A stretch of 64,000 bases of DNA from Thiohalomonas sp041685045 (GCA_041685045.1 JAWLGP010000023.1:11957-75956), one strand, 5' to 3'; shown: positions 42,909 through 52,376, counted from the stretch's first letter. Numbers and translations are program-made. The notes: generated by a model from the sequence alone, not told the origin.

Positions 42909-44512
42909 GGGGCATCCTGCTGGACAAGCTCTGCCGTGCCGCCTGTGGGCACCATATCCGGCAATTTTTCCATCAGCAGATCGATGACGTGCGTTATATC
43001 GCTTGAAAGCTCAAGGCAGCCTTCCTGGTACTGCCGCAGATAGCGTTCGGCAGATAGCTCGGGCACCGCATCTCCGGCCGGCACTAGCAGGAGCGACAGG
43101 AGGGGCGGCTGGCCGTTCCATTTAACGGAGTCCCGGTAAACGTGCGCCGAACTCATCGCCTCCAGAATGTTGCCCCTCCTTGCCATGTATTTGGCATCGA
43201 GGCAGATGAAGTTTTGCCCATGCTCGTTCTTCAGCTCCAGCACCAAGTCAGGGCGCCGCTCTCGGCTGATGGTGTGATATCCGTGGGACTTGGAGGGCAA
43301 CAAGGAGGGACATACAAGCTGGAAGTAGAGACGAATTCGCCGGTGGCCCCGGGTTCCTTCGAGCAGCATATCCACGTGCGACATGGAGGCAATCCGCTTC
43401 CACTCATAGTTAGGAAATCGATTCTCCAACTCCTCAGCCAAGGCGCAGAAGCACCAAGCCTCGTAGATCTGCCAAGTGGGTCCGATATAGAGCCTCTCCT
43501 TCTCACTTAGCTCCGACAGGCCGGGACTCAGCAGATTCCTCCCCAGCTGATGTGCATGGGCGTAAAGCGGGTTCCCGGCGATCCCATTTAGCCCCGCGGC
43601 ACTACTCTCGCGCAGCGACACCTTGGTAAAAGGATGGCGTCGCAGCAACTTCATCAGTTCACGGCGGATCTCCCGCAACAGGCGCAGACGGCGGGGTATA
43701 CGGGCTGCCACATTGGTTTGCGTTTCTGAGCTGGCCTCTTTGTAGGCGGTTAGGGTCGAACTGAGCCAATCGACACGGCGAACGACATCGAGCAACTGCC
43801 GTAGCATCTCCCGGTTGGCGGGATTGTCGAGCGTCTCGGTGTTGAAGGGCACGTCAAGCGTGGTTTCTTTCAGTGCCACATCTTCCTCTTCCGCCAAAGC
43901 GCCGTCGGCCTGCGCGGAGATTGCCGCCAAGAGGGGTTGGTTGGCGACTAAACGCTGTGCGGTGGTCACATCAGCGCTCTTCACCAAATGCATGGGAAGG
44001 TGCTGGCGCGTATGGGAAAGACGGGAAATCGGGTTGGCGCTGACCTCTTTCATTGCCCGCAGGTAGCGGGCTGCCCAGGTCCTTAGGCGGGCATAGGCGA
44101 CCCAAACATTCGTCAAAGGCGATTTGCCCGACAGATTCTGGGCGGCCGGCTCCGTTCCCAACAGGAGTGCCGGCGCATAGTCGGCTATATCGGAAATGTA
44201 CCTGCCGAAGATCTCCCGCCCCGCCTTGGACGGATCAGGGCTGACATCAATGAGAAATTGGTTGCCCCGTTGCTCACCTTCGATTTCAAGCTCGGCAACA
44301 ACCTGCCCTGCATAGAAGCCCGGGCTCCACTCCCAATAGAGCTCACTCGAATCAGTCCGGAGCGGTTCATCATCGATATAGAGCGCCACTCCTGGCGAGG
44401 TTTTTTCGATCAGATAGTGCTGCCGCTCCTGGAAGCCACTGCATACTTGATTGGGGACGAGTTCGCCGAACCGCTGCAGGCCCTCCCCGGATGAAACGAA
44501 AACCTCAAGCAT
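42905..44512 (-). CDS. DUF2357-type PD-(D/E)XK nuclease, McrC-like partner
   Basis: This 535-residue protein has a beta-rich N-terminal ~95 residues, a helical middle region (130-330) and a C-terminal restriction-endonuclease-like domain. In the latter, YIGPTWQIYEAWCFCALAEEL (about 342-362) is the DUF2357 helix, and RRPDLVLELKN ... ICLDAKYM provides the catalytic Asp422, Asp439 and Lys441 of a PD-(D/E)XK site. Proteins of this type pair with McrB-like AAA+ GTPases in type IV restriction systems that cut modified DNA. It lies 3 bp after the AAA+ gene and overlaps the DUF429 gene by 4 bp. Confidence 0.85.
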   Translation of the reverse strand: MLEVFVSSGEGLQRFGELVPNQVCSGFQERQHYLIEKTSPGVALYIDDEPLRTDSSELYWEWSPGFYAGQVVAELEIEGEQRGNQFLIDVSPDPSKAGREIFGRYISDIADYAPALLLGTEPAAQNLSGKSPLTNVWVAYARLRTWAARYLRAMKEVSANPISRLSHTRQHLPMHLVKSADVTTAQRLVANQPLLAAISAQADGALAEEEDVALKETTLDVPFNTETLDNPANREMLRQLLDVVRRVDWLSSTLTAYKEASSETQTNVAARIPRRLRLLREIRRELMKLLRRHPFTKVSLRESSAAGLNGIAGNPLYAHAHQLGRNLLSPGLSELSEKERLYIGPTWQIYEAWCFCALAEELENRFPNYEWKRIASMSHVDMLLEGTRGHRRIRLYFQLVCPSLLPSKSHGYHTISRERRPDLVLELKNEHGQNFICLDAKYMARRGNILEAMSSAHVYRDSVKWNGQPPLLSLLLVPAGDAVPELSAERYLRQYQEGCLELSSDITHVIDLLMEKLPDMVPTGGTAELVQQDAP

Positions 44513-44515
44513 CGA

Positions 44516-46795
44516 CTACCGCCAGAAACGCATGATGCCGGTATCGGCCATATCCAGCTTGAGCTGTGCCACTTTGGCACGACTTTTTTCAAGGCCGAAT
44601 GACTTCAGCGCCGCCGTAACCTCGTCGAGGGCGGTTCTCAGGCGAGTCGTCTCGGTCCCCCTGAGCTTGGGTAAGACTTTGGCGTAAACGACTTCATCCA
44701 GTGCCGTCGTCAAATGGAAGTCAGCAGACGCTGCCTTGGCTATGGCCACATAGTCGAGGACATCATCCACGGTGCGCCAGCCGAAGTGCAGCCGCACGGG
44801 AGTCAACGCATCCAGTAGTTGCTGTAGGCAATCCCGTGTCTGCTTGACCATCTTGCCATCCAGGCCACGCGAGCCCCAGTTCGGATAGTTCGCGAGGTCG
44901 ATGTCCCAGAATTCCAGGGTAAATGCCCGGTCCAGCACTTTATCGGAGATACCGTGCGTAGTTTCGTCCATGTTTACCGTGCCGATGAAGGCGACGTTGG
45001 TTGGGAAGGGGATCGAACACGGAACACCGTCGAAGGAATCGCCCTCGTTGTGAAGCCGCAGTTCATCGCCCGACTCCATCGCCGACAGTATGGGCGCGAG
45101 ATACTGCTCGGGATGCGACAGGTTCATCTCGTCGAGGATGATCACGAAGGGCTGCTGCGGGTTTTGCGCTGCCCGCAACAAAACATCCAACATCACGGGG
45201 CGCATGTACTTGCCGGCATTGAGGGGGTTTACATAACCGAACAGCGGTGTCGGGTCATACCAGCCGGGCTGTACCGACTGGATGAAGAGGTTTTTGTCGG
45301 GTTTGCCGGAAAACTGCTCGATCAGCGCCTCGGCATACCGCTTGGCCAACAGCGTCTTCCCCGACCCCGACAGACCTGCCATGATGGCGAAGTGGCGACG
45401 CCGGTGCGACCACAGACCGAAATGCAACTGCTGAATCAGCGCGTCCGGGAACGCCGCCTGGTTTTTCACCACATCAGCCAACGCCCGGAAATCCACCACC
45501 CCCATTTCCAGCTCACCCGAGGGCGTCACCGCCACCTGCTCCGGGGCCTCCTCGCTCGGCAGCTTTTCGGGTACCCAGTGGATGGCCTCGCTCCAGGCCC
45601 TACCGCTCTCGGTCAGTCGGTAGCGGGTCCCGTTCTCGACCTCGACCAGTCCGAATTCCCGCAGCCACTTGATCAACGCCTTCGGCGCAAAATCCGTCGT
45701 CCAGCCGGGATTCACGGACTTCAACAGCTCGACCAACTCCAGGATATCCGCAGAGCCCCTCTCGTTCAGGAACAGCAAGGCGTTGTCGAAGCCCAGGGTC
45801 CGGGTCAGCAGCTCGGGCACCAGCTCTTCCGGGTCGTTCGTCTCCAGCAGGGCGGTTCCCCGGTCGGTCGGCGTAATGAGGTCGCCCTCGCGCTGAATCA
45901 CATAGAACTCGTTCTTCAGGATGTTAACCAGCGTGGCGAGCGAACTCTCGCGGTAGTTGGGGTACTCCGCTCTCAGGTGGTCCAGCAGCTCCTCTCGCGA
46001 GACGCCGTCCTCCACGAAACTGATCGCACTGACAATCGTGCCGATGCCGCCCGAGATACTGGTCAACCCCTTGCGGCGCTGGACGGCTGGGAGTGGCTTT
46101 AGCTGTGATTCGACCGGCGGGGTATCTTTTTCATCGGCCGACACGTCCGTCCTCTTTCGAATCCACTTGGAGTAGATACGCCACGGCAACGTCATCCTCT
46201 CGGCAAGCGCTTTGGGGTCGCGTGCGTCATTGCGGAGTACCTCGTCGATCCGTTCACGTATATCAAACTGTCTCGCGACAACTCCCTTCGGCGGTTTTCC
46301 GTTAAAGAGCTGCTTGTAAAAGACCAACGAACTGTTTCTGTCGGTGATCGTCGTGAAGTACTGCGGATAGAATGCCGCCATAACCCGCCCGATCTTGACC
46401 CACGGGGTACGCCGCTGATAGTCCTTCAGCCTTTTCACCAGTTTCTCGAAGAACGCTTCTATGTGTTGCTCGGCGCTGTTCCGGTCCGAGGGGAACGGGA
46501 TCACCGACGTTTGCGCTATCCAGGTGCGAAACGCCACGTCGTCCAGCGCGGCGCTGATATCCACCGTTCCCATTCCGACATTACTAACGGGATTATCCTC
46601 CCAGATGCGCTGCTGGAACTCCCGGGTCGCCCGCTCGTTTGCGTCGGCCGATGCCACGTAGTCCAGAAATTCTGCGAGCCGACGGACCCATGCTGGTTCT
46701 CGTTCGGCCAGAACCGCTTCGGCGGCCTTTTTTAGGTCGTCATTATTCTTAAAGTCCATGCGAACTGTTTTCCTATTTTTTTGGTCAGATGTCAT
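44516..46795 (-). CDS. McrB-like AAA+ GTPase with N-terminal recognition and winged-helix domains
   Basis: The protein has 759 residues from ATG 46795 (a GTG three bases earlier and an ATG at 46759 are alternatives; none has a strong ribosome-binding site). The N-terminal ~215 residues are an unfamiliar alpha-rich region (EFQQRIWEDNPVSNVGMGTVD). Residues ~240-405 read as winged-helix domains (RYRLTESGRAWSEAIHW). The AAA+ module has Walker A GLSGSGKT (474-481), Walker B VIILDEMNLSHPEQYL (551-566, the McrB-type DEMNLS signature) and sensor 1 GTVNMDETTHGISDKVLDRAF. McrB proteins hydrolyse GTP and drive translocation and cleavage with a nuclease partner, here the DUF2357 protein. This should be the specificity subunit. 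Confidence 0.88.
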   Translation of the reverse strand: MTSDQKNRKTVRMDFKNNDDLKKAAEAVLAEREPAWVRRLAEFLDYVASADANERATREFQQRIWEDNPVSNVGMGTVDISAALDDVAFRTWIAQTSVIPFPSDRNSAEQHIEAFFEKLVKRLKDYQRRTPWVKIGRVMAAFYPQYFTTITDRNSSLVFYKQLFNGKPPKGVVARQFDIRERIDEVLRNDARDPKALAERMTLPWRIYSKWIRKRTDVSADEKDTPPVESQLKPLPAVQRRKGLTSISGGIGTIVSAISFVEDGVSREELLDHLRAEYPNYRESSLATLVNILKNEFYVIQREGDLITPTDRGTALLETNDPEELVPELLTRTLGFDNALLFLNERGSADILELVELLKSVNPGWTTDFAPKALIKWLREFGLVEVENGTRYRLTESGRAWSEAIHWVPEKLPSEEAPEQVAVTPSGELEMGVVDFRALADVVKNQAAFPDALIQQLHFGLWSHRRRHFAIMAGLSGSGKTLLAKRYAEALIEQFSGKPDKNLFIQSVQPGWYDPTPLFGYVNPLNAGKYMRPVMLDVLLRAAQNPQQPFVIILDEMNLSHPEQYLAPILSAMESGDELRLHNEGDSFDGVPCSIPFPTNVAFIGTVNMDETTHGISDKVLDRAFTLEFWDIDLANYPNWGSRGLDGKMVKQTRDCLQQLLDALTPVRLHFGWRTVDDVLDYVAIAKAASADFHLTTALDEVVYAKVLPKLRGTETTRLRTALDEVTAALKSFGLEKSRAKVAQLKLDMADTGIMRFWR

Positions 46796-47022
46796 CACCG
46801 CTGCTACCGCAACTCAGTTGCGAAAACATGGCGGCGGCGCCCAAGATCAGCCGTGCTTGATCACGGCTGTAGCAGGTGATGGAAGGCCTTCGAAGTACGT
46901 GTCTGTAAATCGGCATTCCGGACCTTTTCCAAATAGGTCGCCAAGTGGTCTACCCAGCTCTGCGCCGTGGTCGGCAGGCACTTGGTCGTGTTCTGTTTGA
47001 GAGCGCACAATTTGTCCTTTGC

Positions 47023-47401
47023 TTAGAGTTGCTGCGCCGACGCGTGAACCTCCGGAACGTATCCGGCGGCGATGGCGTTCACGGTCGAACGGGGAGTGAT
47101 CACCGCCAAGCTGCCCGTCGGGCACGGAACCCGTTCGGTATAGCCCTCGAAGGACCATCGCAATGCATCGCCTTCCCAGAGGAGCCATGGGCTACCATCG
47201 ATGGCGACCATGACGCCATCCGTGAGGTCGGACGATTCAGCGGTGTACTGCGACCGGTTTGCACCATCCGAAAAACAGTCCGCGAAGATGGCCTGGTCAA
47301 TCGGCTTGATACCCGTTGAGCCGGGCGGGACGCGGTAGGGTGCCGCGGGCGGACACCACCTCGATATTGCCGTAAGGGTTTACGCGATTTTGTAGTGGCA
47401 C
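47023..47401 (-). pseudogene. Broken gene of an uncharacterised small-protein family
   Basis: A GTG at 47401 with AAGGAG eight bases upstream begins a frame reading MPLQNRVNPYGNIEV then SARGTL, followed by a stop at 47297. In a second frame the sequence continues (DGVMVAIDGSPWLLWEGDAL, then VPCPTGSLAVITPRSTV, to a stop at 47023). From memory, intact members of an uncharacterised family start with PLQNRVxPFGDI and end with a segment like the second, with ~80 conserved residues between. Here that middle part is missing and the frame has shifted. The pseudogene call rests on this resemblance; the family has no known function. Confidence 0.5.
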
Positions 47402-47648
47402 TCGTGAGGCTCCTTTTCTTCTACTACTTCCGCTTTCGCTCCGGGTCAGGCGGCGCTGCTCTGTCGCATGCAGCGCATTTTCCCGCTCGGCCTTGATGCG
47501 CCCCAGGAGCGTCTCGGCAGAGCTTTCGCCGCTCACACGTCGAGGAGTTGTTGTAGCCGGTTCGGCTTCGTATGTAGCCATAATGGCTACACCCGCTGCA
47601 GTTAGCTCCAACCCACCCCGGTTTCGCCACCAGCGTTCCTTTCAAAAC
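47402..47648 (-). pseudogene. Possible remnant of an HsdS-like C-terminus
   Basis: The frame ahead of the broken gene contains SAETLLGRIKAERENALHAT, which resembles the C-terminal helix of type I restriction specificity (HsdS) or related subunits (ALLARIRAER pattern). It follows the hsdR stop within a few bases and reads without a stop into the next frame. An overlapping frame starts with ATG at 47645 (MKGTLVAKPGWVG). No intact gene is evident. Very low confidence. Confidence 0.25.
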
Positions 47649-47651
47649 ACC

Positions 47652-50600
47652 TCACGCAACCCACTTTCTTCCGTGGGCAGCGTAGTCCAGCATCATGTCG
47701 AAAACGTTGTCGCATTTTTTTCGGAACAGGACCCGGTCGTAGCTCTCCGGCAGGGTTTCGTCCAACACGGCTTCGACAGCCGAACGGACCACCTTCTGGC
47801 TTTGGCCATCCTTGAACCACTCCTGTATCAGCACTTTCGGATGCTCTTCCAGCAAGCGGTGCAACAGCCGTTTGGCCGCCAGCTTCACCCTTTCCGTCTC
47901 GGCAAGGCTAAGGCCATCCTGTTTCAATAGGTCGAACAGTTCCAGTTCATCCTCCGACAGTCCCTCCCTGACGTGTCGCTCGTCCTCGGCCTTCATTTCC
48001 TCGGTGAATCGCACCAGGTCTTCGAAATAGTTTTCCGTCGACGAACCGCCCGAGTTGTAGCGTTCGACAATTTCCTGGAATCGCTGTGCGAAATCGACCC
48101 GAGTGACGTTCTGGTTCAGCATCTCGTCCAGTTTGGCCTGGATGAACCGGCAGAGGTCGGCGATCTCAATGTTCTTGTAGGTCGCCGCCTTGAAGTCGGC
48201 CTTGAGCTTTTCGAAGTCGATTCGGCTCAGGTCCCAGACCCGTCCACGCTGGATGATCTGGTACTCGGCCGAGTGCTCCCTGGCGGCAAACTGCTCTGCG
48301 TTATCGACCACGACACTCTCGTCGAGCAACTCGCCAATCCGTTGATTGATGGCATCCACGTCGGCCTGGGCGATGATCGCATCCACCACGCCGCGCAGGT
48401 ACTCGAATGCCGCCACATGGCGGCCTTTTCCCCGCCCGAGCACCTCCGGCTTGCAGGCCTCGTAGAGTGACGAAATGGTGTTCTCGTAGACGTTGAACGC
48501 CTTGCGCCACTCGGAATTGCCGAGCAGGCGATCGGCGTATTGCTTAAACAGCGTGATGTTCTGGAACACGTCCTCCTTGCCGAGGATTGCGGCCAGGTCG
48601 ATATCCTTTTCGCGGCAGAAGGCCATGCCCTGTTCGATCGCCTCGTCGAGCAATCGGAACAGCTCCGCCTTTTCCTTCACGGGCAGGTCGTCGAGGCCGT
48701 CTTCGCCTTGCGCATAGTCCTTCAGCGCCTTCTTCATGTTACGGAAGACGTTGTAGTAGTCGACGATCTCACCGTTTCGTTTCGGCACCCCATTGATTTG
48801 GTGCGACGTCACCCGGTTGGCACGGGCGATGGTCTGCATCAGGGTGTGGTCCTTCATCGGCTTGTCGAGGTAGAGGGTGGAGACCGTCGGGGCATCGAAG
48901 CCGGTCAGCCACATGGCGCAGACGAAGACCAGTTGCAGCGGATCGTCCGGGTCCTTGAAGTTGTACTCGATGTCGTGGCCGTGCGCGTCGAGCCGCTTCA
49001 TGCGGTCGCGATGGGGTTTGATGTCCAGCTCTTGCCGCTTGAACTTCTCTTCCTCGCCGTTCTCTTCGCTGACCACCACCGCCATTTCGACCTGGCGCAT
49101 GTAGTCGATGATCCGGTTGAGGCGGGCCTTCTCGATGTCGTTCTTCGATGCCGCCCGCCGGCCGACCAGCGCCTTGATGGCGGCTTTCCATTCACTGGAG
49201 ACCTTGTCGTACATCTTCACCGCGGTGAACTTGTCCACCGAGATGACGATACCCTTGCCGAGATAGCCGCGACGGGGGAAGTGGTAAACGATGTCCCGGG
49301 CCAACGCATCCAGCCGGTCGTCGCGGGTGATGACCTCCACCTCCTTGGCGTAGCGCTTCTCCAGTTTCGCCTGCTGCGCCTCATCGAGGTTTTCGTCTTC
49401 CAGGATGGCGTAGAACTCGTCGCTCAGCTCCTGGTTCTGGATCAGCATCTCCGGCACCCGCTTCTCGTAGAACAGCGGCACCGTCGCACCGTCCTCCATC
49501 GACTGGCGGAAGCTGTATTCGCTCACGTAGTCGCCGAACCAGGCGTTGGTCTTGCGCTGGCGCCCCAACAGCGGCGTGCCGGTGAAGGCGAGGTATTGTG
49601 CTTTGGGCAGCCCCGCGCGCATGTTCTCCGCCAGGGACTTGTACTGGGTGCGGTGGGCCTCGTCGACGATGACGATGATGTCGTCGCGGTCGGAGAGCAA
49701 CGGGTACTCCTTGCCCTTCGGCCAGCGGAACTTCTGGATCAGGGTGAAGACGATGCGCTTGCTCCGCTGGCCGAGAAACTTGCGCATCTCCTCCCCATCC
49801 TTGGGCTGGGCTGCTTCGTTCTTCTGCACGGTGCCGGTGTTGAGGAAGTTGCGGTAGATCTGCCCGTCCAGGTCCTCGCGGTCGGTGACCACCACGAAGG
49901 TGAAGTTGCCGGTCAGCTTGCGGAAGATCTTGCGGGCGTAAAAGATCATCGAAAAGCTCTTGCCCGAGCCCTGGGTGTGCCAGAACACGCCCAGCTTGCC
50001 GCCGTGGCGTTCGCGCTCCCGGAAGCGCTGGAAGGCATTGTTCACGCCGATGAACTGGTGGTTCTGGGCGATGATCTTCTCGGTGTCCCGGTGGAAGAGG
50101 AGGAAGGTCTCCACGTAATCGAGCAGCCGATCAGGGGCGCACAGACCGGCGACGGCCCGCTCCAGGCTGGTACCCTCGTGCCGGATCGCCTCACGGTCGA
50201 TCCGCTCCTTCTCATCCTCCACCCGTAGCCAGTTGAAGAAGTGCTCCCAGCCGGCGGTGAGGCTGCCCACCTTGGTCTCGATGGCGTTGGAGAGGATGCA
50301 AAAGGCGTTGGTGAGGAAGAGCTGGGGGATCTCCTGCCGGTAGTTGGTCAGGTTGTCGTCGTAGGCGGCCCGGAGCTTGACGTTGGAATTCTTCAGCTCG
50401 ATGAACACCAGGGGCAGGCCGTTGACGTAGAGCAGCACGTCCGGCCGGCGGTAGTAGCGTTCACCCTTGACCCAGAGCTGGGCCACGGCCAGAAAGCGGT
50501 TGGCTCGGGGGTTGTTGAAATCAATGACCCGGACCCGCTCCTGCTCCTTGCGGCCGTCGGCGGTCTCGAACTCCACCGGGATGCCGTCACGGAGCAGCCC

Positions 50601-50885
50601 GTCGAGCTCCCGGTTGGCGGCCACCAGGGACATGGCCTGGCGCTTGGCGGTGAGGCGGGTCAGCGCCTCGTCGATGGCCGACTCCGGGATGCCGGGGTTG
50701 AGTCGCAGCGCCGCCTCCCGCAGCCGCTCCGGCAGGATCACGTCCCGCTTGTCGCTGCGACCCGAGCCGTCGTTCAGGTCGTCGGCATCGGCCGTATGGC
50801 AGTCGAGCACGTCATAGCCGTGCAGGTGCTGCAGGTTTTGCAGCAGCGCCTGCTCGATCTGATCCTCGCCGATGAAGTTGGGCAC
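47652..50885 (-). CDS. hsdR: Type I restriction endonuclease subunit R
   Basis: The 1077-residue protein starts at GTG 50885 (no earlier start is available because of an upstream in-frame stop); AGGAGG lies 13 bases upstream. The nuclease domain has RRPDVLLYVNGLPLVFIELK (Asp149, Glu163, Lys165 of a PD-ExK site). Two RecA-like helicase domains follow: Walker A WHTQGSGKSFSM (302-309 region), DEAH box IVDEAHRTQ (407-410), and later motifs TGFDAPTVSTLYLDKPMKDH and MQTIARANR. It translocates DNA and cuts far from unmethylated sites. Separated from hsdM-hsdS by the fic gene, an arrangement seen in other type I operons. Confidence 0.95.
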   Translation of the reverse strand: MPNFIGEDQIEQALLQNLQHLHGYDVLDCHTADADDLNDGSGRSDKRDVILPERLREAALRLNPGIPESAIDEALTRLTAKRQAMSLVAANRELDGLLRDGIPVEFETADGRKEQERVRVIDFNNPRANRFLAVAQLWVKGERYYRRPDVLLYVNGLPLVFIELKNSNVKLRAAYDDNLTNYRQEIPQLFLTNAFCILSNAIETKVGSLTAGWEHFFNWLRVEDEKERIDREAIRHEGTSLERAVAGLCAPDRLLDYVETFLLFHRDTEKIIAQNHQFIGVNNAFQRFRERERHGGKLGVFWHTQGSGKSFSMIFYARKIFRKLTGNFTFVVVTDREDLDGQIYRNFLNTGTVQKNEAAQPKDGEEMRKFLGQRSKRIVFTLIQKFRWPKGKEYPLLSDRDDIIVIVDEAHRTQYKSLAENMRAGLPKAQYLAFTGTPLLGRQRKTNAWFGDYVSEYSFRQSMEDGATVPLFYEKRVPEMLIQNQELSDEFYAILEDENLDEAQQAKLEKRYAKEVEVITRDDRLDALARDIVYHFPRRGYLGKGIVISVDKFTAVKMYDKVSSEWKAAIKALVGRRAASKNDIEKARLNRIIDYMRQVEMAVVVSEENGEEEKFKRQELDIKPHRDRMKRLDAHGHDIEYNFKDPDDPLQLVFVCAMWLTGFDAPTVSTLYLDKPMKDHTLMQTIARANRVTSHQINGVPKRNGEIVDYYNVFRNMKKALKDYAQGEDGLDDLPVKEKAELFRLLDEAIEQGMAFCREKDIDLAAILGKEDVFQNITLFKQYADRLLGNSEWRKAFNVYENTISSLYEACKPEVLGRGKGRHVAAFEYLRGVVDAIIAQADVDAINQRIGELLDESVVVDNAEQFAAREHSAEYQIIQRGRVWDLSRIDFEKLKADFKAATYKNIEIADLCRFIQAKLDEMLNQNVTRVDFAQRFQEIVERYNSGGSSTENYFEDLVRFTEEMKAEDERHVREGLSEDELELFDLLKQDGLSLAETERVKLAAKRLLHRLLEEHPKVLIQEWFKDGQSQKVVRSAVEAVLDETLPESYDRVLFRKKCDNVFDMMLDYAAHGRKWVA

Positions 50886-50968
50886 CCGACTGATCGCCTC
50901 CTGCGCGTTCTTCTTTTTTTGGGAACTTTAACTTAATCGTCGCCTTGGTTAAAGGAAACGCGTTTCCC

Positions 50969-52102
50969 TTAACTTACGAACAGCTTAAGGTAACGATCGA
51001 ACACATAGGTCCGCCCCCGCTGCTGGCCGGTGGTCTCCCTCAGCAGCCCCAGCCCCTCGAAATCCCGCACCAGGGCGTTTGCCGTGGGGGTGGTGACCGC
51101 CAAGGCCGACTCGACGTCCGCCGCAGTGACCACCGGCTTACGGTACAACAGGTTCAGCAACTGGCGGGCGTTGGCCGCCCGTTTACCCAGCTTCAACACC
51201 AGCTGCTCGGCCTCGGTGCGCAGGGCCAGCACCTGTTGGAACACCCCCCGCCCCTTGGTGGCGGTCTCCGCCAACCCCTTGAGGAAGAAACGCACCCAGT
51301 GGATCAGGTCGTTGGATACCCGGACCCGCATCAGGGCGTCATAATAGCTGGCCCGGTTGCGCTCGAAGTAGTCCGACAGGTAGAGCGATGGCTTGGCCAG
51401 CAAGCCGTGGCTCACCAGGTAGAGCGGAATGAGCAGCCGGCCGATACGGCCGTTGCCGTCGCAGAAGGGGTGAATGGTCTCGAACTGGTAGTGGCTGATG
51501 GCGATGCGGATCAGGTGCGGCACCACGATCGACTCGTTGTGCCAGAACGCCTCCAGGTCGCTCATCAGGTCTGGCACGCCCTCCGGCGACGGCGGCACGA
51601 ACGCCGCGTCGGCGAGGCTGGAGCCGCCGATCCAGTTCTGGGTGGTGCGGAACTCCCCCGGCTGCTTGTGCTCGCCGCGCACCCCGCGCATCAGGACCGC
51701 GTGGGTCTGCCGCAGCAGCCGATTGGAGAGCGGCAGGTGCTTCAGCTCGGCGATGGCGGTGTTCACCGCGTCGATGTAGTTGCGCACCTCGCGCCAGTCG
51801 TCGCGCTTCTCCGGCTGGATCTGTTCCTCGGACATGAGGGCTTCGTCGATGCCGGTCCGGGTGCCCTCGATGCGGCTGGAGGTCTGCGCCTCCTTGACCA
51901 CGTGCACCTCGATGAACAGGTCGATGTCCGGCACGATGAGGGAGAAGGCGTTCAGCTCCCCCAGCGCCCGGTTGGCCGCCTCCAGCAGGGTGTTGATGGT
52001 GGCATCCTCCCAGACCCAGTCGTGATTCACCGGCACCGGCTCGAAGCTCCGGTACTGGTAGCGCTGGCGCCATTCACCGGCCTGGAAGGTCTCGAATTTC
52101 AT
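50969..52102 (-). CDS. Fic-family protein (AMPylase-type)
   Basis: The protein has 377 residues from ATG 52102 (MKFETFQAGEWRQRYQ). The Fic motif HPFCDGNGRIGR (residues 211-222) is intact, including the catalytic His, so AMP transfer is plausible. An inhibitory helix SSRIEG (75-80, pattern S/TxxxE(G/N)) lies N-terminal, as in class II Fic proteins that inhibit themselves. A Fic/DOC_N-type domain precedes and a winged-helix domain ends the protein (VVTAADVESALAVTTPTANA). The gene lies between hsdS and hsdR in a type I operon, where Fic proteins are often found with unknown function. The longer frame to 52252 crosses a palindromic repeat and was rejected. Confidence 0.92.
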   Translation of the reverse strand: MKFETFQAGEWRQRYQYRSFEPVPVNHDWVWEDATINTLLEAANRALGELNAFSLIVPDIDLFIEVHVVKEAQTSSRIEGTRTGIDEALMSEEQIQPEKRDDWREVRNYIDAVNTAIAELKHLPLSNRLLRQTHAVLMRGVRGEHKQPGEFRTTQNWIGGSSLADAAFVPPSPEGVPDLMSDLEAFWHNESIVVPHLIRIAISHYQFETIHPFCDGNGRIGRLLIPLYLVSHGLLAKPSLYLSDYFERNRASYYDALMRVRVSNDLIHWVRFFLKGLAETATKGRGVFQQVLALRTEAEQLVLKLGKRAANARQLLNLLYRKPVVTAADVESALAVTTPTANALVRDFEGLGLLRETTGQQRGRTYVFDRYLKLFVS

Positions 52103-52376
52103 CCGCTGGCTTCCTGCATGCTGGGGGGGAACTGGATGTCGAGGTGTTCGACGGGGAGTTTGCCGGAGCTCAACCATGTAGGTTGGGTTAGCGTAGCGTA
52201 ACCCGACATTTGCGAACCGACCTGTTGGGTTACGCCCTTCGGGCCAACCCAACCTACATTCCGGCAGCGCTGGCGCCAGTCGCCGGCCTGGAAGGTTTCG
52301 AATCTCATCCGCTTGCGTCCTGCATGCTGGGGGGGAACTGGATGTCGAGGTGTTCGACGGGGAGTTTGCCGGAGAT
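52061..52376. repeat. Duplicated hsdS/fic junction flanking a palindromic element
   Basis: Two ~110 bp direct copies lie at 52061-52170 and 52267-52376. Each contains the end of hsdS (SGKLPVEHLDIQFPPSMQ), its stop and the start of a fic reading frame (M(K/R)FETFQAG(E/D)WRQR). The right copy joins the intact hsdS to a fic start that is cut off after ~15 residues. The left copy joins an hsdS tail fragment to the intact fic. Between them is an 80 bp palindromic element (annotated separately). The two copies differ at only a few positions. Confidence 0.88.
52178..52257. repeat. Palindromic REP-like element between the duplicated junctions
   Basis: GTAGGTTGGGTT at the left end is the exact reverse complement of AACCCAACCTAC at the right end; the interior contains GCGTAGCGTAACCCGAC and a GGGTTACGCCCTTCGGGCC hairpin. 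It belongs to the same family as 59273-59356 (shared GGGTTA...TAACCCGAC modules). It has no coding capacity and resembles a mobile REP or MITE-like element. Confidence 0.85.

Noticed and set aside
46847..47319. Overlapping frames on both strands after the McrB-like gene start
   Set aside because: No ribosome-binding site, no recognisable domain. The minus-strand frame with protein character is the broken gene 47023-47401.
52103..52308. A 69-residue frame starting like Fic and ending like HsdS
   Set aside because: It is produced by the junction duplication and the REP element and is not a real gene.
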